Of a stretch of 51,373 nt of DNA, positions 26,057 to 33,800 are shown one piece after another. The first letter of the stretch is position 1. Each line of letters begins with the position of its first letter. Position numbers and translations under genes: made by a program. The notes under the pieces were generated by a model. The model did no database searches. It had not been told where the DNA came from and was given only the letters and a program-made list of their open reading frames with translations. Source of the DNA: Deltaproteobacteria bacterium (GTDB lineage Bacteria; Desulfobacterota; Binatia; Binatales; Binataceae); NCBI GenBank assembly GCA_003135135.1, contig PLDK01000043.1:77734-129106 (forward strand), written 5' to 3'.

Positions 26057-27299
26057 TATCCAGGTCCGATTCCTCCGATTCGGCGTCGCCGAGCGATTCT
26101 CGCGAATCGTCACGACGACTTAAGCGAAGCATCTCGATTCCCGCAAGGAGCAGGCGCAAGCCGGAGGGAAAATTGAGCGAGCTGGAGTCGTCGTGCGACT
26201 CAGGCGCGATAATCACCTTGCGCCCGCGGTGCCATTGCACGAGCAGCATCTGGTGACCGAGCTGGCGGCCGGTGACGCGATCGATCGAGAAGTCGCCGAA
26301 CATCGTGGTGGTTTGCAAGTTGGAGAATGCATCGCGGAGCATCGCGTCGTCGTGGCGGCCGGCGGCAGCGAGCGCGGCGGCGGTCAGGAGACCGGCGGCG
26401 TAAATCTGCGCGGCGGGATAATCGGGAGAATCGCCGGCGCCGGCGGTGACCATTCGGCGCGCAAACTCGGCGGGCGTTGGACCGAGGGCGGCCGCGATCT
26501 CGATGGAATCCTCCCACTGCGAAGGGCCGACGATTCCTTCTGCAAGTTCGCCCAAGTCCGATGCGAAGCGGCGCACACCGGCGGCGACGCATCCAAGCAC
26601 CGGAATATTGAGACGGGAAGATGCGACCGCGCGCATCACGGCGACATCATGTTCATAGCTGCCGGCGCTGGCGAGCGCGTTGACGCGGTTGCGTGCAAGG
26701 GCGGGGAAGAGCCGCGCGGGCGTGGAGGCGGGGTCGAACGCGCCATTCCATTTCACGCGGACGCGGACTCCGCGACGACGAGCGGCGCGTTCATCGGCGG
26801 CGCGCTCGAAGCCCGATGCAACCGCGCGAGCGAAGGGCGACTTCGACGCGACGATCGCGACGCGCTTGCGCCAGAGCTTGAGCTGGGTCAGCAAGCGGAC
26901 GAAGCCGCGCAAATAGTCACTTGCGGGACTGAGTACTCCGACGATCATCTTATAGCCGCGGTCGTAGAGTTCGTCGCCGGCGCCGCCGTGATTCACGAAG
27001 ACGCGGCCGGATTGTTCGACGATGCCCGAGGCGGCGCGGGTGAGGCGACTGGAGTACGGGCCGAAGATTATGTCTGCGCGGCGATCCGCGCAGAGAGCGC
27101 GATATATTTCGGCGCATCGCACGAGATCGCTCGCGTCGTCGTGGCATTCGAGCGCAAACTCACATCGCTCGCCGGCGACGCGGAGCGCGCTACTGGCGTT
27201 GGCGTCGGCGATGAACAAACGGATCGCGATTTCGGCCTGCCGGCCCATCGGAGAGTATTCGCCGGTGAGAGAGAGTGAGAGGCCGATGGTGATTTTCAC
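26034..27299 (-). CDS. leaderless LIV-BP-like (Peripla_BP_6) ligand-binding protein
   Basis: 421 aa, from the GTG at 27299, 10 bases after the stop of the preceding gene. The fold of ABC transporter amino-acid receptors is clear: ITIGLSLSLTGEYSPMGRQAEIAI at the start, then ADIIFGPYSSRLTRAASGIVEQSG, SPASDYLRGFVRLLTQ, RVAIVASKSPFARAVASGF, and a C-terminal DYPAAQIYAAGLLTAAALAAAG with TTTMFGDFSIDRVTGRQLGHQMLLVQW. There is no signal peptide or lipobox, and no permease or ATPase is nearby, so it is probably cytosolic, as is AmiC of the amidase regulon. The last 21 residues are very acidic (EESDLDNDE). Co-transcribed with anmK downstream. The ligand is unknown. Confidence 0.85.
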   Translation of the reverse strand: MKITIGLSLSLTGEYSPMGRQAEIAIRLFIADANASSALRVAGERCEFALECHDDASDLVRCAEIYRALCADRRADIIFGPYSSRLTRAASGIVEQSGRVFVNHGGAGDELYDRGYKMIVGVLSPASDYLRGFVRLLTQLKLWRKRVAIVASKSPFARAVASGFERAADERAARRRGVRVRVKWNGAFDPASTPARLFPALARNRVNALASAGSYEHDVAVMRAVASSRLNIPVLGCVAAGVRRFASDLGELAEGIVGPSQWEDSIEIAAALGPTPAEFARRMVTAGAGDSPDYPAAQIYAAGLLTAAALAAAGRHDDAMLRDAFSNLQTTTMFGDFSIDRVTGRQLGHQMLLVQWHRGRKVIIAPESHDDSSSLNFPSGLRLLLAGIEMLRLSRRDDSRESLGDAESEESDLDNDERNHD

Positions 27300-27309
27300 G
27301 GGAGGGAAG

Positions 27310-28164
27310 TCAGGGTGCGACTTCGGCGATGCCGCCCTTGATGACGGCCTGGCCGTCGGGATTGAAAGTCTCGTAAGCGAAAACTTTCCGGCCGTCGCGC
27401 TCGCCGTCGGCCCAGATTTTGGTGGTGATAGTCTGGCCGGGAAGCACGGGACGGGAGAAGCGCACGCGCAAGCGCTTGAGGCGAGTCGGGTCGCCGGCGC
27501 AGAGATTGTCGATCGCGACCTTCGAGGTAAACGCCATGGTGCAAAGGCCATGCACGATGATGCCCGGCAGGCCCGCCATCTTCGCGATGGTTTCATCGAC
27601 ATGGATCGGGTTGCGATCGCCGGAGGCCTCGGCGTAGCGGTAGGTCTGATCCTTGTCGATAGTTTGCGCGACTGAAAAGATCGGCTCACCGCGATCCGGC
27701 TCGATGGCGCGCGGTTCCGAGGCTGCGGCCTCGCGGTTTCGAGCGCCTCGAATAAAAGCGATGAAGAGTGCTTTCTGGACCGGTTGCCCTTTCTGGTTGG
27801 CGGCATTCAGCTCGACGGTTATGGTCTCGCCGGTGGCCTTGGTTTCGATCGAAATAATTTTTGCGGCCGCGGTTACTACGTCGCCGGGGCGAATTGGATT
27901 TGAAAATTCCATGTCCTGCTCGCCGTGAACGAGGCGGAGCAGGTCGACGTGCAGGTCAGGATCCATCATGGATTTCATGACGGCATCCCAAATGACGGTG
28001 ACGCCGAACATCGGCGGCGCGACGATGCCGCCGGGGCGGCTGGCGTCGAAGAACGCGGGGTTGTGGTCGTTGTACGCGCGCGCATAGCTCTGGATCGCGT
28101 CGAGGGTGACGTTGGTGGTCAGCGGTGGGAATTGGCGGCCCACGCAGGCTTTGTTGAGCGGCAT
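27310..28164 (-). CDS. two-domain MaoC-like (hotdog) dehydratase/hydratase
   Basis: 284 aa with two hotdog folds. The N-terminal half (about residues 5-130: YARAYNDHNPAFFDASRPGGIVAPPMFG, FSNPIRPGDVVTAAAKI) resembles MaoC dehydratase N-terminal domains. The C-terminal half has YAEASGDRNPIHVDETIAKMAGLPGIIVHGLCTMA, the hydratase-2 motif with the Asp/His pair (here D-x-N-P-I-H), and FSRPVLPGQTI. Such proteins hydrate trans-2-enoyl-CoA or dehydrate 3-hydroxyacyl-CoA. CGGAGA stands before the ATG. Its place between nagA and a binding-protein gene is unexpected for a fatty-acid enzyme. Confidence 0.9.
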   Translation of the reverse strand: MPLNKACVGRQFPPLTTNVTLDAIQSYARAYNDHNPAFFDASRPGGIVAPPMFGVTVIWDAVMKSMMDPDLHVDLLRLVHGEQDMEFSNPIRPGDVVTAAAKIISIETKATGETITVELNAANQKGQPVQKALFIAFIRGARNREAAASEPRAIEPDRGEPIFSVAQTIDKDQTYRYAEASGDRNPIHVDETIAKMAGLPGIIVHGLCTMAFTSKVAIDNLCAGDPTRLKRLRVRFSRPVLPGQTITTKIWADGERDGRKVFAYETFNPDGQAVIKGGIAEVAP

Positions 28165-28213
28165 CGATTGTCTCCGATTGATGGTGGTTTCGAAATTTTT
28201 CGTTGATCAGCGG

Positions 28214-29365
28214 CTAATTTATCTCGCGGCCGGCGATGAACACGGACTTCAACTCTAGCGCCCGGCTGAGCACGATTAAATCGGCGCGCGCGCCGGCCTG
28301 AATGCGGCCACGATCGCCCGCGCCGACGAGATTGGCGGGATTGGTCGCAGCCATCACGGCCGCATCGCCGATGCTGACGCCGGCTTTTTCGACCATTATG
28401 CGGACCCCATCGAGCATCGAGATGATGCTGCCCGCGAGCGTGCCGTCATCGAGGCGCGCGGCGCCGTCGCGAATCGATGTGCGCGCACGCCCGACATTTT
28501 TTTCGGAGGCAGAGGCTTTCGCCAGCGCGACTTTGTCGGTGACAAGGATCATCCCGTCTTTGCCGCGGGCGCGGCTGGCGATACGCAGCATCGCGGGATG
28601 CACGTGGACACCGTCGGGGATGATCGCGGCGAGTGCGGGTGACGGCGCGAGCGCGGCGGCGACAACGCCGGGATCGCGATGGTTCAACGGGCGCATCGCG
28701 TTGAACAGATGTGTGAACATCCGGGCACCGGCGGCGATGGCGGCGTTGGCCTGCTCGAGAGTCGCGTTGGTATGACCGATGGAGACGACCACGGCGCGCG
28801 CGGTAAGGCGCCGAATCGCGTCGAATCCGCCGGGCAACTCGGGCGCCAGCGTGATCAATCGAAGCGCGCGCATCGCGAGCACTCGTTCGAAGGCGTCGGC
28901 GCGCGGTTCGAGGTTGAGCGCGGGATGCGCGCCGAGGCGGAGCGGCGAAATGAACGGACCTTCGAGGTGCATGCCGAGAATGGCGGCCGCATCGGCGGAG
29001 TTATCGCGGCGCGAATTTTCAATCGCACCGGCGATCGACTCGTGAACCTGTGCGATCTTTTCAATTGGCGCGGTGACCGCGGTCGGCATCCAGGCCGTGG
29101 CGCCTTCGCGCGCGAGGTGGCGGCTCAGAGTGGCGAGTGCGTCCGCCGACGCGTTCATCACGTCGATACCGTGCGAGCCGTTGACCTGAAGATCGACGAA
29201 GCCGGGCAGGATGTAATCTTCGTCGCCGCCGCTGGATGCGGATTCGAGCGCGGTGATCCGATCGGTGAACGTGATGCGCCCGCGGACGAGCGAGCCGTCG
29301 GGCATTGCGATGCAGCCGGACAGTTTAGCGGCGGCCCGATTCGGCGATGTGGATTTGGGGGTCAA
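28214..29365 (-). CDS. nagA: N-acetylglucosamine-6-phosphate deacetylase
   Basis: 383 aa. Deacetylates GlcNAc-6-phosphate, a product of cell-wall recycling. The amidohydrolase core has LPGFVDLQVNGSHGIDVM, GMHLEGPFISP (metal Glu), SIGHTNAT, FTHLFNAMRPLNHRDPGV and GDGRIQAGARADLIVL-like ending; DGVHVHPAMLRIA and LVTDKVALA hold substrate and catalytic Asp residues. The likely start is a TTG at 29365 overlapping the TGA stop of the upstream ORF (TTGA), which gives a complete N-terminal sandwich; an ATG at 29305 would shorten it. First large gene of a minus-strand run to anmK. Confidence 0.92.
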   Translation of the reverse strand: MTPKSTSPNRAAAKLSGCIAMPDGSLVRGRITFTDRITALESASSGGDEDYILPGFVDLQVNGSHGIDVMNASADALATLSRHLAREGATAWMPTAVTAPIEKIAQVHESIAGAIENSRRDNSADAAAILGMHLEGPFISPLRLGAHPALNLEPRADAFERVLAMRALRLITLAPELPGGFDAIRRLTARAVVVSIGHTNATLEQANAAIAAGARMFTHLFNAMRPLNHRDPGVVAAALAPSPALAAIIPDGVHVHPAMLRIASRARGKDGMILVTDKVALAKASASEKNVGRARTSIRDGAARLDDGTLAGSIISMLDGVRIMVEKAGVSIGDAAVMAATNPANLVGAGDRGRIQAGARADLIVLSRALELKSVFIAGREIN

Positions 29366-29619
29366 TTCGCGCCGAATCGCTCTGCGAGCAGACGCGAGAA
29401 GCGCGGCATATAGATGAGGTCGAAGGTGTCTTCCTTGCCGGGAAACATCGCAACCGCGGCGCCCTTGAGCGCAAGGACGTGTTCCCATCCCTGTTCGAGC
29501 GTCATGTCATTGTCCTGAGCGATGGTCGCGAAGGTCAGCTCGACGAGGAAACGCAGCCGGCGGATCATTTTATTCTCATGCTCGATTTTCGCTGCGCGGT
29601 CGTAGTCGTGGTCGGCCAT
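29362..29619 (-). CDS. small conserved-looking protein (85 aa), function unknown
   Basis: 85 aa with mixed charge and no membrane segment. It opens MADHDYDRAAKIEHENKM, followed by a hydrophobic-rich helix (LRFLVELTFATIAQDNDM) and AVAMFPGKEDTFDLIYMPRFSRLLAERF. GGAGAACGC precedes the ATG. The stop overlaps the nagA start by 4 bases, so it is translated with nagA and is likely a real gene. I do not recognise the family. Confidence 0.7.
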   Translation of the reverse strand: MADHDYDRAAKIEHENKMIRRLRFLVELTFATIAQDNDMTLEQGWEHVLALKGAAVAMFPGKEDTFDLIYMPRFSRLLAERFGAN

Positions 29620-29744
29620 GAGTGCGTTCTCCGTGCGAGAGTGTCACTTTAAACCATCACTATATCATCGGAGCCGGAAGCGATCATGAGGCGACGGGGG
29701 CGGACTTGTCTCTATTGTCCGAGGATGCCAGATTCTAACGCGCT

Positions 29745-30650
29745 GTGAATCCAGTCCGCCTCAAAAGCAGCTTCATATATCTAGCCAACGCGGTGAACGA
29801 TCTGCGCGGGAATTGGTCGGTGCTGGCGGTTGTGCTGGCGCCGCTGGCGCTGGGGGCGGCATTGTGTCTGCTGCCGGACGCGTTGAATCTGCAATTCCGC
29901 CTCGCCAAGACGTTTGAGCCGGGCGCGCAAAATATCAGCTACGTGCAGGCGCAGGGCGTCGATGCGCCGGACACGGCCGCGCCGCTGCAAGAGCCGCAGC
30001 CGTTCTCGCCGTGGGTCACCAAGGCGCTGCATCTGATCGTTGGGTTGCTCACGCTGCTGGTGACGCTGGTCACGTTGTGTTCGCTCAAGAGGATCCACGC
30101 GGGACTCCGGAAGCCCGGGATTATTGGCGAAGCGATCGAGGTTTACCGGGAATCGATTCCGCTTGCGCCGGGGTTCATATGGGTGACGATTTTGCAACTG
30201 GCGGCGCCGGCGGCGGGATTATTTTTGTTCCAGGAGGCGTCAAGCTACATACCCGGTTCGATTGGCGTGTGGTCATATGTCGCGCTGGTGTTGATGATCA
30301 TGATCGGCGCGCTGGTGTACACGTGGTTGTACTTTGCGCAGTTCGCGCTGATCTTCGACGCAAAGCATAGCTGGCATGCGCTGCTGTTCAGCCGCGACCT
30401 GATGCGCAAGCGCTTTTTTAAAGTCGCGACGCGGATCGTGGTGTTTCTCGCGGTCTGGTCGGGATACAACTGGTGGGCCGCGGGAGCGTTTGTGGTGGTG
30501 AGCCTGCTGTTCGGGCCGGTCGGGGTGGTAACGGGTTTTCTCGGGACGACGATCTTTCTGGTCGGTCTTGGCGAGATTAGCGTGAACTTTGCGACCACCG
30601 CGTTCCTGGTCGCGGCGGGGCTGCGCCTCTATCAGGATTTGCAGGGGTGA
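29745..30650 (+). CDS. multi-pass membrane protein of unknown function
   Basis: 301 aa from a GTG at 29745. At least five hydrophobic spans: SVLAVVLAPLALGAALCLLP, ALHLIVGLLTLLVTLVTLC, FIWVTILQLAAPAAGLFLF, VALVLMIMIGALVYTWLYF and WWAAGAFVVVSLLFGPVGVV, with a last one near IFLVGLGEISVNFATTAFLVAAG. No enzyme motif is seen. The layout recalls bacterial DUF-type YIP1/DUF4013-like membrane proteins but I cannot name it. The last codons (LQG, stop) are formed by the edge of a dispersed repeat (GCAGGGGTGACCCC), so the original C-terminus may have been replaced. Confidence 0.75.
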   Translation: MNPVRLKSSFIYLANAVNDLRGNWSVLAVVLAPLALGAALCLLPDALNLQFRLAKTFEPGAQNISYVQAQGVDAPDTAAPLQEPQPFSPWVTKALHLIVGLLTLLVTLVTLCSLKRIHAGLRKPGIIGEAIEVYRESIPLAPGFIWVTILQLAAPAAGLFLFQEASSYIPGSIGVWSYVALVLMIMIGALVYTWLYFAQFALIFDAKHSWHALLFSRDLMRKRFFKVATRIVVFLAVWSGYNWWAAGAFVVVSLLFGPVGVVTGFLGTTIFLVGLGEISVNFATTAFLVAAGLRLYQDLQG

Positions 30651-30757
30651 CCCCTGCACCCGGTATTAAGGCCGCCCGCCGTTGTCGGGCGCGGCCCCTG
30701 CCAACGGCTTAATACTGCGCTGCCGTCGCCACGGCCAGGGGCTGCGGCCCCTGCACC
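30641..30757 (+). repeat. dispersed repeat, copy C
   Basis: Most complete copy. Left palindrome GCAGGGGTGACCCCTGC, then GTATTAAGGCCGCCCGCCG, GCGGCCCCTGCC, AACGGCTTAATAC, CTGCCGTCGCCACGGCC and a right palindrome GCAGGGGCCGCAGCCCCTG type. The blocks GTATTAAG ... CCGTTG and CAACGG ... CTTAATAC are inverted to each other, so the element folds on itself. It supplies the stop codon of the membrane protein gene. Confidence 0.9.
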
Positions 30758-30766
30758 TTGAGTGTT

Positions 30767-30796
30767 AAGAAAAGAAAAGATGCGGGACTTCGTCCC
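30767..30796 (-). terminator. possible intrinsic terminator of the NAD-GDH gene
   Basis: Read on the minus strand: hairpin GGGAC-GAA-GTCCC (30796-30784), then GCATCTTTTCTTTTCTT, 35 bases after the GDH stop. The stem is only 5 bp, so the call is moderate. Confidence 0.5.
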
Positions 30797-30829
30797 TGTT
30801 AGGAGGTTAAAGGGGAACAATCGCGCGGA

Positions 30830-33800
30830 TCAACTTGCCAGGCGGGAGAGGGCGCGAACCGTTACTTGAATCGCGGGCAGGCTCGGGGACGCAAGGGCCT
30901 TGAGTTCGTCGAAGAGCCGCGCGAGTTGCACGAATCGATTGGCGCGAACCCGCTTCAACTGCTCGATCGATTCATCGACACCGATATCGGGATCGTCGGC
31001 GATGGCGTCGAGCACCGCGCAGCACAGCGCGATCCGAGCGGCGCGAAGCTCAGTGGCGAGTTCGTCTGCGGCGCGCCGCTCCCAGCGGTCGTCAGCGCCA
31101 ATCGATTGAAGGGCATCTTCGAGAATTGTGAAGTTGAGTTGCGCGCTCAGGCGGAAGTACGCTCGAGCCGCATTTGCGGGTTCGATTTCGCGGGCGAAAC
31201 TCAGGCTCAGCACGCTCAGAATGTGATCGGCGAAGGCCAGGCGCGTAAGCCCGTGCGCCAGTTCGCCGTCCAGGACGTCGATCCGAAGCTCGCGATAGAG
31301 GCGCTCGAAGCGGTCGCGCTCGCCGGCCGCGAGCATCGACTCGAACTCGCCGGACAGCATTTCGAATGCGGGCTTGAAGCGGGTCACCGCGGCGCCGATC
31401 GAAGTGGCAGGTTCCAGTTCGCTGAGTGCCCATCCCGCAGCGATCCGGCAGGCGCGTTCGAGTGCGAGAAATGCGCCCAACTCCGATTCGGCCGCGGTCG
31501 CCGCGGCGTTGCGCTTGAGCATAGCGGCGCGTTCGTGAATCGAAAGCACCTCGGTCGCGATCACCCATGCACGGACGACATCCTCCGCTGCGACGCCACG
31601 ATCGCGCACGTGGCCGAAGACGAAAGTCGAGCCGACCAGTTCGACGAGTTCATTGACGGCGCGAGTCGCGATCAGCTCGTGGCGGAGGCGATGAGCGCCG
31701 ACGTCGGGGCTTGAGTGCCCGGCGAGCGAGGGCGGGAAGTATGGCTGCAGGAAACGTCCGACGAGGTACGAATCGTCAACCAGCACGGTGGTTTGAAGCC
31801 GCCGGATAAGATCGATCTTGGTGTAGGCCGCGGCCAGCGCAAGCTCGGGGCGGGTGAGCCCGGGGTAGCGTGACTGGCGCTCGTGAATCGCGTCGCGGGC
31901 GGGCAGCACGGGCTCCATCCCGGCCAGGATGCCGCGATCCTCGATGGCCTGGAGATGGTCGCAAAATTCGGTCAAGTGCGTGCGGCTGCGAAGCTGCTCG
32001 AGGCTGAGCGACAGCACCTGATCGCGATTGTCAGCGATGACACGGTCGGCTACTTCGCCGGCGCATGCGGCAAGCGCGCGGTTGCGCGCGTCGCGCGTGA
32101 GCTCGCCGCGGGCTACGGCAGGCTCGAGCAGAATTTTCAGATTGACTTCGTGATCGGACATATCCACGCCGGCCGAGTTGTCGATCGCGTCGGTGTTGAT
32201 ACGCCCGCCGGCGAGCGCGTACTCGATACGCGCCTTTTGGGTGAAGCCGAGGTTGCCGCCTTCGACGACTATTTTGGCGCGAAGCTCAGGCGCGGCGATT
32301 CGGCATGCGTCGTTGGCGTGGTCGGCGACTTCGGCGTCGGTCTCGGTCGTGGCGCGAATGTAAGTCCCGATGCCGCCGTTGTAAAACAGATCGACGGGCG
32401 CGCGCAGAATGCGCTGGATCAACGACTCTCCGTCGAGCGCATCGGAGTCGCATCCGAGCGCGGCGCGCACTTGCGGACTGAGATCGATTCGTTTCTGGCC
32501 GCGGCGGAAGACGCCGCCGCCGGCACTGATGAGCGCGGGATTGTAGTCCGCCCAACTCGAGCGCGGCAGATCGTAGAGCCGCTTGCGTTCGTCGAAGCTG
32601 GCTGCGGGGTCGGGGTCGGGATCGATGAAGATGTGCCGATGGTCGAAGGCGGCGATGAGCTTCAAGTTGCGCGAGCGCATAAGGCCGTTGCCGAACACGT
32701 CGCCCGACATGTCGCCGATGCCGACCATCGTGATCGGCGCGCCGCGGTCGGGATCGCGACCCATCTCGCGCAGATGCCGGCGCGCAGATTCCCACGCGCC
32801 GCGCGCCGTGATCGCCATCTGCTTGTGGTCGTAGCCGTGCTCGCCGCCCGAGGCGAAGGCGTCGCCGAGCCAGAAGCCGCGCTCGAGAGCGATCTGATTG
32901 GCGAGGTCGGAGAAACCCGCAGTGCCTTTATCGGCGGCCACGACGAGATACGGACCGTCGTTGTCCAGCACCCTGACGCGAGCGGGATGCACAGGGCCGT
33001 CGCCGGTGAGGTTGTCGGTGAGATCGAGCATCGCGTTGATCAGCGTCTGGTACGCCTCGACGCCGTCGCGGGGATCGGGCTGATGGCGTGGCCGCGGCTT
33101 GACGATGAAGCCACCCTTGGCGCCGAACGGGACTATGATCGCGTTCTTCACGGTCTGGGTCTTCATCAGATCGAGGATCTCGGTGCGGTAATCGTCGGGC
33201 CGGTCGCTGAAGCGAATTCCGCCGCGTGCGATGCGCCCGTGGCGCAAATGGCATCCTTCCATGCGCGGACTGTTGACGTGAATTTCGTAGAGCGGCGCGG
33301 TGTCGGGCAGGCCGGTGATGCGCGCGCTTTCGAACTTGAGCGCGATGTAGGGGTCGGGCGACGGCACCGCGCAGAAAAAATTGGTGCGCACGGTCGCCTC
33401 GACCAATGACAACAGCGCGCGCGCGGTGCGGTCGTCAACAATATTTTCGATCGCACCGAGACGAGCGAGATACGCTTGCCGCAGATCCGCGATTTTTTCC
33501 GGCGCGGCCGGACTGTCGAACGAGAGACGCGCCGTGAACAGTTCCAATAGCAACCTGGCAAGGTCGGGATATAGCAACAGAACGCGCTGCAAGCCGAGAC
33601 GAGCGGGCGACAGGCGCATCTGAAACCCGGCGACGAGGTACGCGCGCAGCAGGGCGACCTCGCGCCAGGCAAGGCCCGCAGTGAGAGTGAGCGCGTTAAG
33701 AGAATCGTCGTCGGCAATGCCGCTCCGCACGGCGGCGATCGCGTCGGCAACCAGTGCGGCGCCGGGAAATTTATCGAACGGCTGCGAGCCGGGTCCCTGC

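Noticed and set aside
31883-33409. Plus-strand 508-codon open frame
   Set aside because: Antisense to the NAD-GDH gene, whose conserved motifs run through the same bases; codon bias of GC-rich DNA keeps such frames open.
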